64,000 nucleotides of DNA from [Clostridium] symbiosum (GTDB lineage: Bacteria > Bacillota > Clostridia > Lachnospirales > Lachnospiraceae). The position numbers and the translations under genes were made by a program. A model generated the notes under the pieces. It saw only the letters and a list, made by a program, of their open reading frames with translations, had not been told where the DNA came from and ran no database searches. Each line of letters opens with the position of its first letter. Positions within the stretch are counted from its first letter, which is position 1. Where the stretch lies: assembly GCA_036419695.1 (NCBI GenBank), contig CP143946.1:4458001-4522000 (forward strand). The letters run 5' to 3'. Positions 1 through 7,460 of the stretch are shown one piece after another.

Positions 1-55
1 GCAGGCTGAACGCTGCTGCCGCTGCCGCCATCTTTGCAATCTGCATTTTCTTCAT
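1..55 (-). CDS. Start of an exported protein, probably the sugar ABC substrate-binding protein (partial)
   Basis: Only the first 18 codons lie in the window. They read MKKMQIAKMAAAAAAFSL, a basic start followed by a hydrophobic run, as in a signal peptide. The ATG at 55 follows an AGGAGAG ribosome site (about 62-68). The gene is downstream of, and on the same strand as, the permease and ATPase of a sugar ABC transporter, so the missing third component, the periplasmic-type binding lipoprotein, is the natural reading. The function is inferred from position; the visible residues show only an export signal. Confidence 0.55.
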   Translation of the reverse strand, partial: MKKMQIAKMAAAAAAFSL

Positions 56-100
56 TTTACTCTCTCCTTTTTTTCATAATATGATATGTTTATCTCAGCA

Positions 101-1114
101 TCAGGGCTGAGCAGTAACCTTCATACTCTCCTCCAACAGTTTTTTACTCCTCATTCTCTTACGGTAGAAGTCGAATGCCAGCGCCACTACAAGCAGGGAA
201 CCCTGGGCTACGTTCTGCCAGAAAACCTGCACATTCAGCATGACAAGACCCGTATTAAAGCACTGTAAGATCAGCATGCCGATAAATGTCCCCAGCATGG
301 TCCCCACGCCGCCGGTGAACGCCGTGCCGCCCAGTACCGCCGCCGTAGCCGCGTCAAATTCCAGACCGTTGCAGGCCGAAGGCTGCCCCGAATTCATCCT
401 GGCCGCCAAAAGCACTCCGGCCAGGGCTGCCAGCCCTCCCGACATAATATAGAGTTTAAAACGAATCAGCATGGGACTTAACCCGGCCAGGCGGGCTGCG
501 TACGGATTACCTCCCAGTACGTAGATGCTCCGGCCGAAAAATGTCTTTTTCAGCACAAATCCAAACACAAGAAACGCCACAATTAATATAATGACCGGCA
601 GAGGAATAATTCCAAACAGCCGGAATGTGCCGAACTTAATAAACATCTGGCTGCTGACGGCTACCGCTTTGCCGCCGCAGATAATATAGGCAAATCCCCT
701 CACGATGGACATCGTGGCCAGCGTCGCAATAAACGGCTGCAGATTCAGGAAATTCACGGCTACCGCATTAAACGCCCCGATCACGCACCCGGCCAGCACC
801 GCGGCCAGTATGGCCAGAACCGGATGAAAACCTGCCTTTACCAAAACGGCTCCAAGCACGCCGGCAAAAGCCGCCACCGACCCGGCCGATAAATCAATCT
901 GGTTGGCAATGATCAGATTCGTCTCTGCAATCGCCACAAACCCGGTCAGGGAACAGGCCACCAGAATATTGATAAAGTTCTGCACTGTAAGGTAGTTCTT
1001 ATTAAATACGGAAAATACAACCACGAGGAGTGCAAGCGCAATGATCAGGCTGATCTTTTCCGCAAAGTCGCTTTTTTTCAGTTTCGTCATAAAATGATCC
1101 ATGTTTACCCCCAT
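101..1114 (-). CDS. Sugar ABC transporter permease, RbsC/AraH family
   Basis: Integral membrane permease of a carbohydrate importer (BPD_transp_2 type). The protein is up to 337 residues and almost entirely hydrophobic helices, with the family-typical stretch LAARMNSGQPSACNG about two thirds along and a conserved GGVGTMLGTFIG region near the end. Two starts are possible: ATG 1114 (GGAAGG eight bases before) or ATG 1102 (GGGGG five bases before). It lies 16 bases after the ATPase gene and belongs to one minus-strand operon driven from the promoter at 2898-2926. The substrate cannot be read from the sequence; the divergent galactonate dehydratase, lactonase and dehydrogenase suggest an aldose such as galactose or a related sugar. 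Confidence 0.88.
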   Translation of the reverse strand: MGVNMDHFMTKLKKSDFAEKISLIIALALLVVVFSVFNKNYLTVQNFINILVACSLTGFVAIAETNLIIANQIDLSAGSVAAFAGVLGAVLVKAGFHPVLAILAAVLAGCVIGAFNAVAVNFLNLQPFIATLATMSIVRGFAYIICGGKAVAVSSQMFIKFGTFRLFGIIPLPVIILIVAFLVFGFVLKKTFFGRSIYVLGGNPYAARLAGLSPMLIRFKLYIMSGGLAALAGVLLAARMNSGQPSACNGLEFDAATAAVLGGTAFTGGVGTMLGTFIGMLILQCFNTGLVMLNVQVFWQNVAQGSLLVVALAFDFYRKRMRSKKLLEESMKVTAQP

Positions 1115-1130
1115 ATATCAGGCCTTCCGG

Positions 1131-2645
1131 TTACACCACAGCCCGTTCTCCTGTCTTATCCGTCATTGCATAAGCGAGTATATGTTCCTCGGTAGCATCC
1201 GTTCTTAAAATCTCACCGCTGATACGGCCTTCCCTTACCACAATCACCCGGTCGCTGAGGCCGATGATCTCCGGCAGCTCCGAAGAAATCACGATCACCG
1301 CAATACCGTCCCTGGCACATTCGCAGATAATCTTATAAAATTCCGACTTCGCGCCCACGTCAATTCCCTTTGTCGGCTCATCCAGGATCAGCACCTTCGG
1401 CTTCGTTTCCAGCCACCTGGCCAGAATTACCTTCTGCTGGTTTCCTCCCGACAACTGGGCGATCAGTTTTTCACTGTCCGGCGTCTTAATATTAAATTTC
1501 TTTATATCTCCGTCCGCCGTCTCCTGCTCCCCTGCCTCATTCAGCACGCCAAGCCTGTTACAATAGCTCCTGAGCACGGACACCGTGATATTGCCCCTGA
1601 CCGATATATTCGGCAGAATCCCCTGTTCCTTGCGGTCCTCGGGAACCAGTGCAATTCCCAAATCGACCGCCTGTTTCGGCGACCGGGGAGAAATGGCTTT
1701 ACCGTCCATCAGAATCTCACCGGACAGTACCTTATCAATTCCAAATATGGCGCGCATAATCTCGGTTCTTCCAGAACCTACCAGACCGGAAAAACCCAGT
1801 ATCTCGCCGCGCCTTATCCGGAAGGAGATATCCTTCACAAAGGCGGTTGTCAGATTTTTCACCTCAAGCACGGTTTCTCCGAAATCCGTATTGCGCGGCA
1901 GGGAATCAAAGATACTCCCCAGGGGACGCCCCACCATCATCCGTATCAGCTCGTCATTGCTCACCTTATCGCGTTCCACCAGATCCACTGTTTTTCCATC
2001 CTTAAAAACCACTACCTTCTGGGCAATCTGTTCAATTTCATTCATCCTGTGGGACACGTAAAATATAATTTTCTTTTCCGCCTGCAGCTCCCTGATAATA
2101 CGGAACAGGATTTCAATTTCATCATCGCTCAGGCTGGCGGTAGGCTCATCAAATGCAATAATCCGGGAATCCCGGTTAACCGCTTTCATAATCTCCACCA
2201 TCTGCTGATGGGCGATACTGAGCGTTCCTACCTTGGCATCCGGTTCAATTGAATGAAGCCCAAACCGCCCGGCTATCTCCTTCGTGCGCCGGTTCATCGT
2301 CTCAAAATCCACCATCCCGTTCTTCTTGATCCAGGAGCCTAAAAATACATTTTCCGCGACGGTCATCTCCATTAAAATCTGACGTTCCTGATAGATAACG
2401 CTCACTCCCGCTGCGATTGCCTCCTGAGGGGAGCTGAAATGCCTGGCCTGTCCGTCAATAATGTATTCTCCTTCGTCCGGCTGATAATCGCCGTTCAGGA
2501 TTTTCAGCAGAGTTGACTTTCCCGCTCCGTTTTCGCCTAAAAAGGCATATACTTCGCCGCTTTCAGCCTTAAAACAGATGTCATCCAGCGCCTTAACTCC
2601 GGGGAAGTATTTGCTGATGTGTTTGAATTCCACATAGGTATCCAC
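1131..2645 (-). CDS. Sugar ABC transporter ATP-binding protein, RbsA/MglA family (two ABC domains)
   Basis: Energises sugar import with the permease encoded just downstream. The protein is 504 residues with two ABC cassettes. Domain one has Walker A GENGAGKST (about 37-45) and the degenerate signature LSIAHQQ usual for RbsA. Domain two has the altered P-loop GLVGSGRTE, the intact signature LSGGNQQ and Walker B LILDEPTKGID. A GTG at 2657 overlaps the AAAGGAGG ribosome site, so the GTG at 2645, 11 bases after it, is preferred. It is the first gene of the minus-strand operon, about 245 bases from the promoter, and an operator-like palindrome sits at the transcription start. The family imports pentoses, galactose or similar monosaccharides. 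Confidence 0.9.
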   Translation of the reverse strand: MDTYVEFKHISKYFPGVKALDDICFKAESGEVYAFLGENGAGKSTLLKILNGDYQPDEGEYIIDGQARHFSSPQEAIAAGVSVIYQERQILMEMTVAENVFLGSWIKKNGMVDFETMNRRTKEIAGRFGLHSIEPDAKVGTLSIAHQQMVEIMKAVNRDSRIIAFDEPTASLSDDEIEILFRIIRELQAEKKIIFYVSHRMNEIEQIAQKVVVFKDGKTVDLVERDKVSNDELIRMMVGRPLGSIFDSLPRNTDFGETVLEVKNLTTAFVKDISFRIRRGEILGFSGLVGSGRTEIMRAIFGIDKVLSGEILMDGKAISPRSPKQAVDLGIALVPEDRKEQGILPNISVRGNITVSVLRSYCNRLGVLNEAGEQETADGDIKKFNIKTPDSEKLIAQLSGGNQQKVILARWLETKPKVLILDEPTKGIDVGAKSEFYKIICECARDGIAVIVISSELPEIIGLSDRVIVVREGRISGEILRTDATEEHILAYAMTDKTGERAVV

Positions 2646-2867
2646 TGTTTCCGCCACCTCCTTTGACTTTTGCTTTATAATTCTGTCTTTTCGTCTATCT
2701 ATTTTTTTCTTGTGCTGTATGCTGTGGTTTCATTCCTCTGTTTTACCCCGCCTCCGCTTCTGATTCGGTCTCATCCTCTGATTCGGCCTACATCGCTTTA
2801 TCTGTTGTGCCATCTGCACCTATAAACCATTTTCTTTCCAATATTTTTAGTTAACTTTCTCAATTTT

Positions 2868-2889
2868 ATTGTGTGTTCGTTAACACTTT
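2868..2889. promoter_or_regulatory. Operator-like palindrome at the start of the sugar ABC operon
   Basis: Imperfect 22-base dyad with a central CpG. The right half TAACACTTT and the spacer TCGT are identical to the perfect site at 3120-3141; 17 of 22 positions match overall. It begins a few bases downstream of the expected transcription start of the minus-strand promoter at 2898-2926, a classical repression position. The LacI-type regulator encoded at 6160-7236 is the likely binder (inference). Confidence 0.65.
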
Positions 2890-2897
2890 ATGTTGTG

Positions 2898-2926
2898 ATT
2901 ATAACTTTTTGAATAATAGTTGTCAA
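2898..2926 (-). promoter_or_regulatory. Sigma-A promoter of the sugar ABC operon
   Basis: On the minus strand there is a perfect TTGACA (2921-2926) and a perfect TATAAT (2898-2903) separated by 17 bases. It fires toward the ATPase gene. Confidence 0.88.
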
Positions 2927-3019
2927 TTGTTTTTTGTGTATTTTGCCTTTTTTATCTAATTTTTATCTCAATACCTTTATACCGTCAGTTAATTAACGAA
3001 GTGAAAAGATTGCTTTTCC

Positions 3020-3048
3020 TTGACATAAATCTATATTATTCGTATAAT
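3020..3048 (+). promoter_or_regulatory. Sigma-A promoter of the SDR-dgoD-lactonase operon
   Basis: Perfect TTGACA (3020-3025) and perfect TATAAT (3043-3048) with a 17-base spacer, about 120 bases before the SDR start. The perfect operator at 3120-3141 lies about 65 bases downstream of the start point, so repression here would act as a roadblock or through looping to the site at 2868. Confidence 0.88.
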
Positions 3049-3119
3049 ACCATTAACATATTGTGATGAATCGGGCTTATATCCGCTATTTTTATTATCA
3101 TCACATTTTTTAAACGTTA

Positions 3120-3141
3120 AAAGTGTTATCGTTAACACTTT
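3120..3141. promoter_or_regulatory. Perfect LacI-type operator
   Basis: AAAGTGTTA, spacer TCGT, TAACACTTT: a perfect 9-base inverted repeat centred on CpG, the usual form of LacI/GalR-family operators. It lies in the leader of the SDR operon, 29 bases before the start codon. A related site is at 2868-2889. Confidence 0.75.
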
Positions 3142-3170
3142 GCCAGTCACAATCAGAATGGAGGTTTGTT

Positions 3171-3947
3171 ATGTACAGAAAAACAGCTCTCGTTACAGGA
3201 GCAGGACGTGGCATCGGCCGGGCCATCGCCATTGAACTCGCTAAAAACGGCTATGATGTTGGGGTGAATTACTTCCACAGCAGGGAAAGAGCTATGGAGG
3301 TCTGCCGGATCATCGGCGAATACGGTGGGAAAGCCGTCCCTATCTGCGCCGATGTCTCAGACTTTCAACAGCTGAACCAGATGTTTGATTCATTTTTTGA
3401 GGAATTCCCTTCTATTGACCTGCTGGTCAACAATGCGGGTATCAGCAAATTTTACCCATTTTTAGAGGTCACCGAAGAGCAGTGGGAAGAAATCACCCGG
3501 ACGGACTGGAAAGGCGCTTTCTTCTGTACTCAGCGCGCGGCACAAAACATGATCAGTCAGAATAAATCCGGGGTGATTATCAACATTTCCTCCAACCATG
3601 CCGACGGCTGCTGGCCCAACGCCAACATTTACGCCCCTACGAAAGCTGCCCTGACCAAATTCGGCAGGAATGCCGCCATGGAACTGGCTCCTTACGGAAT
3701 CCGCGTTATTACCGCCGCCCCGGGCTACACCGACGTCGGCTGGGATAAGTCGGATCCCATCCACCGGGCTGCTCCTAAAATCCCGTTAAAACGTTTTGCC
3801 CAGCCGGAAGAAATTGCCCGAATTATCGCATTTCTGGCCTCAGACGCCTGTGCCTATATGACAGGAAACTGTGTCACCATCGATGGAGGGTCCCTGCTTC
3901 CAATCCTGCCCGAGAACGATTACGAACCGATGGAGGAGTTAGTATGA
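3171..3947 (+). CDS. Short-chain dehydrogenase/reductase, candidate sugar 1-dehydrogenase
   Basis: NAD(P)-dependent oxidoreductase of the classical SDR family, 258 residues. Visible motifs are the cofactor loop TGAGRGIG (9-16), NNAG (87-90), a serine at 140/141 and the catalytic Y154-x3-K158. The start is the ATG behind GGAGG at 3160-3164; longer upstream readings run through the operator and are not favoured. The stop overlaps the dgoD start by four bases (ATGA), so the two are translationally coupled. With a lactonase and a galactonate dehydratase in the same operon, oxidation of an aldose to its lactone is the simplest role. SDR substrate choice cannot be read from sequence; a hydroxy-acid dehydrogenase is an alternative. 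Confidence 0.85.
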   Translation: MYRKTALVTGAGRGIGRAIAIELAKNGYDVGVNYFHSRERAMEVCRIIGEYGGKAVPICADVSDFQQLNQMFDSFFEEFPSIDLLVNNAGISKFYPFLEVTEEQWEEITRTDWKGAFFCTQRAAQNMISQNKSGVIINISSNHADGCWPNANIYAPTKAALTKFGRNAAMELAPYGIRVITAAPGYTDVGWDKSDPIHRAAPKIPLKRFAQPEEIARIIAFLASDACAYMTGNCVTIDGGSLLPILPENDYEPMEELV

Positions 3948-5092
3948 AAATAACCAAAATAGATACATATCACGTCCTTCCCCGCTGGCTTTTCCTGCGT
4001 GTCGAGACCGATGACGGCTTTGTCGGATGGGGCGAACCCGTCGTGGAGGGGCGGGCCGATACAACGGAGACAGCCGTCCAGGAACTCATTCCTCTGCTGA
4101 AAGGTTCCGATCCCAGACAGGTCGAGGATATCTGGCAGACCATATACCGGGGCGGCTTCTACCGCGGCGGCCCTGTCCTAACCAGCGCCTTATCCGGAAT
4201 CGACCAGGCTCTGTGGGATATCCGCGGAAAATATTTCGGCGCTCCCGTCTATGATTTGTTAGGGGGAAAGGTACGGGATAAAATGGAAGTTTACAGCTGG
4301 ATTGACTCCGGTACCCCCGAAGAGGCTGCCGCCTGTGCCAAAGACCGCGTGGCCCACGGTTTCCGGAATATCAAGATGACCGGTGTGGATCAGATAGGCT
4401 GGATCAATGATTCCGCCCAGATCGACGCACTGCTGGCAAAGGTCCAGGCAATCCGCGATGCGGTGGGATACGGCATCGGCATTGCCATCGACTTTCACGG
4501 ACGCGCCCATAAATCCACCGCCAAAACGCTGCTGCATGAGCTGGAACCTTTTAAACTACTATTTGTCGAAGAACCGGTTCTGATAGATAATGAGGAAGCC
4601 TTTGCAGAACTGCACGGCTGCACTCACATTCCCTTAGCCACAGGGGAACGCTGCTATACACGATGGGATTTTAAACGTATGCTCCATAGCGGATACGTAG
4701 ATATTATCCAGCCGGATCTGAGCCACGCCGGAGGAATCTCCGAGGTCCGCCGGATCGCCGCCATGGCGGAAGCCTGCGATATTGCCCTGGCTCCCCACTG
4801 TCCGCTGGGTCCGATCGCGCTGGCCTCCTGCCTGCAAATCGACTTCACCTCGATTAATGCATGTCTCCAGGAACAGAGCCTTAATATGGCTTACAACCAG
4901 GGGACGGAAATTACAACCTATGTAAGAGATCCTTCCGTATTCCGGTATGAAAACGGCTTTGTACATGCGCTCACGGGACCCGGTCTGGGGCTTGAGATCA
5001 ATGAGGAGGCAGTTTTAGCCGCCTCCAGGGAAAAACATCACTGGAAGAATCCAATCTATCACATGCCGGACGGCAGCGTAACCGAATGGTAG
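3944..5092 (+). CDS. dgoD: D-galactonate dehydratase, enolase superfamily
   Basis: Converts D-galactonate to 2-keto-3-deoxygalactonate. It is 382 residues, the same length as E. coli DgoD as I recall that sequence, and closely similar throughout, including the start (MKITKIDTYH) and the WxNP...DGSVTEW-type end. The metal ligands fall at D183, E209 and E235, and the acid/base histidines at H185 (DFHGR) and H285 (APHCPLGP), the same numbering as in the E. coli enzyme. It is coupled by a four-base overlap to the upstream dehydrogenase and followed at once by a lactonase. Related subgroups act on other sugar acids, so the exact stereochemistry of the substrate remains inference. Confidence 0.86.
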   Translation: MKITKIDTYHVLPRWLFLRVETDDGFVGWGEPVVEGRADTTETAVQELIPLLKGSDPRQVEDIWQTIYRGGFYRGGPVLTSALSGIDQALWDIRGKYFGAPVYDLLGGKVRDKMEVYSWIDSGTPEEAAACAKDRVAHGFRNIKMTGVDQIGWINDSAQIDALLAKVQAIRDAVGYGIGIAIDFHGRAHKSTAKTLLHELEPFKLLFVEEPVLIDNEEAFAELHGCTHIPLATGERCYTRWDFKRMLHSGYVDIIQPDLSHAGGISEVRRIAAMAEACDIALAPHCPLGPIALASCLQIDFTSINACLQEQSLNMAYNQGTEITTYVRDPSVFRYENGFVHALTGPGLGLEINEEAVLAASREKHHWKNPIYHMPDGSVTEW

Positions 5093-5109
5093 AAAGGAGG
5101 AAAAACGCA

Positions 5110-6015
5110 TTGATTCGTACGATAGACGCACCGTCCTGCACTCTGGGTGAAAACCCGATGTGGAGGGCCGATACGGAAGAATTTTACTGGACTGATATCG
5201 TGAATGGGATAATCTATGCCGTCCCGGCCTCCGGCCAAAAACCGGCATATCCCGTATTGGAAACGCCGTACCAGACAGGCGCCTTCCTGTTTACATCATC
5301 CTGGGATCTCCTGCTGTTTACAGAGCGGGGAATATTTCTGTCCTCCTGGACCGGGGACAAATACGACACTGCTCTGCATAAACTCTGGGAGGTTCCCCGC
5401 GATATCCCCTTCATAAAGGGAGAACGTTTTAACGATGCCATCTGCGGACCGGACGGGCGCATCATGGCCGGAAGTAAAAGAGAAAATAATAAGGACGGCG
5501 CGCTGTACTGCTTCGAACCGGGCAGGAAACCGTATATTCTTCTGAATCACTTACAGATTTCCAACGGCATGGGCTTTTCTCCCGATGGAACCGTCTTTTA
5601 CCATACTGACTCGGAACCGGGAACAATCACCGCCTACCGCTATAAACCGGAGAATGTGCCAGAAAAAATCGGCGTCGTTTATCAGGCTTCCGATCCTCAG
5701 GCAGTGCCGGATGGAATGACCGTAGACACACAGGGGAATATCTGGACTGCCATCTGGGGAGGCGGCTGTGTGCTGAAGCTTTCCCCAGACGGCAATATAC
5801 TTTGCCGTTATCCCCTGGATGCCTCCCAGGTATCCAGCGTCTGTTTTGGAGGAGCAAACATGGATCAGTTGTTTGTAACCTCCGCTTCCATCGGAGCCGG
5901 AGAGCCTCCTGCGGCCTTTCCGGGAGGCCCCTCCTATCTGCTGGACGGAGCCGGCTGCGGGAAATCGGAATACCTGGTGTTTACTATTCACACCGCATTG
6001 GGCTGTGAACAATAA
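5110..6015 (+). CDS. SMP-30/gluconolactonase family sugar lactonase
   Basis: Calcium-type beta-propeller lactonase that would open an aldonolactone to the free acid, feeding the dehydratase. It is 301 residues, with the conserved entry LGENPMW (metal-ligand glutamate), the FNDAICGPDGRIMAGS block, ISNGMGFSPDG and DGMTVDTQGNIW. The start is taken as TTG 5110, nine bases behind the strong AAGGAGG at 5094-5100; the in-frame ATG at 5086 lies upstream of that ribosome site. The last codons and stop run into a copy of a dispersed repeat (6002-6046), so the C-terminus may have been altered by that insertion. Confidence 0.85.
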   Translation: MIRTIDAPSCTLGENPMWRADTEEFYWTDIVNGIIYAVPASGQKPAYPVLETPYQTGAFLFTSSWDLLLFTERGIFLSSWTGDKYDTALHKLWEVPRDIPFIKGERFNDAICGPDGRIMAGSKRENNKDGALYCFEPGRKPYILLNHLQISNGMGFSPDGTVFYHTDSEPGTITAYRYKPENVPEKIGVVYQASDPQAVPDGMTVDTQGNIWTAIWGGGCVLKLSPDGNILCRYPLDASQVSSVCFGGANMDQLFVTSASIGAGEPPAAFPGGPSYLLDGAGCGKSEYLVFTIHTALGCEQ

Positions 6016-6046
6016 CACGCGGAATACATCCCGAGTAAACAGTAAC
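6002..6046 (+). repeat. Deleted copy of dispersed repeat family 2
   Basis: GCTGTGAACAATAACACGC (6002-6020) joined directly to GGAATACATCC and AACAGTAAC (to 6046). Both blocks occur, in the same order and orientation but separated by about 80 bases, on the minus strand of the full element at 46331-46494. The stop codon of the lactonase gene lies inside this copy. Confidence 0.7.
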
Positions 6047-6084
6047 TCCCCGGTACAAATAGGAGCCGGCATTATTCCGCTTTC

Positions 6085-6113
6085 TTTACTTTTAGGCCAA
6101 AATCCTGTATAAT
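6085..6113 (+). promoter_or_regulatory. Promoter of the LacI-family regulator gene
   Basis: TTTACT (6085-6090) and perfect TATAAT (6108-6113) with a 17-base spacer, 47 bases before the regulator start. The regulator therefore probably has its own transcript in addition to any read-through from the lactonase gene. Confidence 0.75.
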
Positions 6114-6159
6114 CAATGTATTTCAAGCACTCAAAAATGACAATTAGGAGTTATATAAT

Positions 6160-7236
6160 ATGCTGCATCCAACGATAAAAGATGTTGCCAGAATTTCCGG
6201 CGTCTCCATCGGCACGGTAGACCGGGTTCTGCATGACAGAGGGCGCGTTTCTGCCAAAAATAAAGAGGCCGTACTTCAGGCTATTGAACAATTGAATTAC
6301 CGCCCCAGCCAGATCGCCCGCGCCCTGGTCTCACGAAAGAATCCCCTTACCCTGGGCATTACCTACCCAATGGTGGACCGTGATTTCTGGCAGGAAGCGC
6401 AGATCGGCATCCAGTACGCCTGCTCCAAACTGGAAGCTTTCGGCGTCAAACTGGTTGTGGATTCATTTCCGGCGTATAATATTAAAGCGCAGATCGCTTC
6501 CATCGACCGGCTGCTGACGGAGGGTGTGAACGGAATTGTCTTAACCGCAGTTGACGACGGTACTTCCGGCCAGATTGACGAACACATTCCCGAGGATATT
6601 CCTTACGCCACCGTGATTAATGATACGGTCGGCGGCCGGCGCACCTTTTTCGTAGGACCTGACGATTTCGCACTGGGAAGGCTTGCCGCCAAACTGGTCA
6701 GCCTGTACGTACCCGGCCGTTGTCATGCCGCCATCCTCTCCCCTAACGCACTTTTTAACGGCACACAGCAGAGGATCTCCGGCTTTCTCAGTAAGATCAA
6801 CCAGGAAGGACTGGATATCCAGGTTCAGCGCGTGATTCCGGTGGAGTCCGACGATTCGGAGGAAAGCGTCTACCGCAACATCTATCAGGCTGCTTCCGAC
6901 TGCGTTGCGAACTATCCCGGCCTGAATGCCATCTATGTGACCAACGGCCTGATCGAACAGGCTGCCGCAGCCGTGGAAGACGCAGGCAAAGGTGGAGAAA
7001 TTCTTTTATTCGGACACGAATATACCTCTAATATGTACCGCTATATACAGAACGGAACAATCGCCGCCTCTCTGTACCAGAAGCCGGCTTCCGAATGGTA
7101 TCAGGCCATCTGTATGCTGTACGAGGTTTTGAGTAAAGAACGCACGGTCACCCAGCCGATCTGCACGACGGAATGCAGTATTATTGTAAAAGAGACTCTT
7201 CCTTTTATTAAGGTGAGCGGGGTGGATCTTTTATAA
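6160..7236 (+). CDS. LacI-family transcriptional regulator with sugar-binding domain
   Basis: DNA-binding repressor or activator of 358 residues. The N-terminal helix-turn-helix reads TIKDVARISGVSIGTVDRVL (about 5-24), followed by a hinge region LNYRPSQIARAL and a periplasmic-binding-protein-like effector domain. The start follows TTAGGAG at about 6144-6150. It is the last gene of the dehydrogenase-dehydratase-lactonase cluster. The pair of CpG-centred palindromes in the divergent control region (2868-2889, 3120-3141) has the form bound by this family, so control of both transcripts by this protein is likely. The inducer is unknown, probably the imported sugar or a pathway acid. Confidence 0.9.
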   Translation: MLHPTIKDVARISGVSIGTVDRVLHDRGRVSAKNKEAVLQAIEQLNYRPSQIARALVSRKNPLTLGITYPMVDRDFWQEAQIGIQYACSKLEAFGVKLVVDSFPAYNIKAQIASIDRLLTEGVNGIVLTAVDDGTSGQIDEHIPEDIPYATVINDTVGGRRTFFVGPDDFALGRLAAKLVSLYVPGRCHAAILSPNALFNGTQQRISGFLSKINQEGLDIQVQRVIPVESDDSEESVYRNIYQAASDCVANYPGLNAIYVTNGLIEQAAAAVEDAGKGGEILLFGHEYTSNMYRYIQNGTIAASLYQKPASEWYQAICMLYEVLSKERTVTQPICTTECSIIVKETLPFIKVSGVDLL

Positions 7237-7300
7237 CGGCCCGGTGAAACGAAACGCAAAGTGAGCCTGCGGACGCACTAAAAAGCGGCATCGATAAAAT

Positions 7301-7355
7301 GGTATAGTATGACCCTGCTGAAGTTTAAAACGCTTCAGCAGGGTCATACTATACC
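7301..7355. repeat. Perfect 23-base inverted repeat between convergent genes
   Basis: GGTATAGTATGACCCTGCTG plus AAG (7301-7323), loop TTTAAAACG, then the exact complement (7333-7355). It sits in the 224-base gap between the LacI gene and the permease gene, which converge. It could end transcription from both sides, but neither flank carries a T tract and the stem is much longer than usual. Confidence 0.85.
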
Positions 7356-7460
7356 GTCTGCCAACTATAGTTACAAACCGTCTCAACCGTACTCTTTTTA
7401 CTCCTCACACCGGTTCTTTCCTGTTATTTTTCCGTTAATGCCATACAACACCAGACGGTT

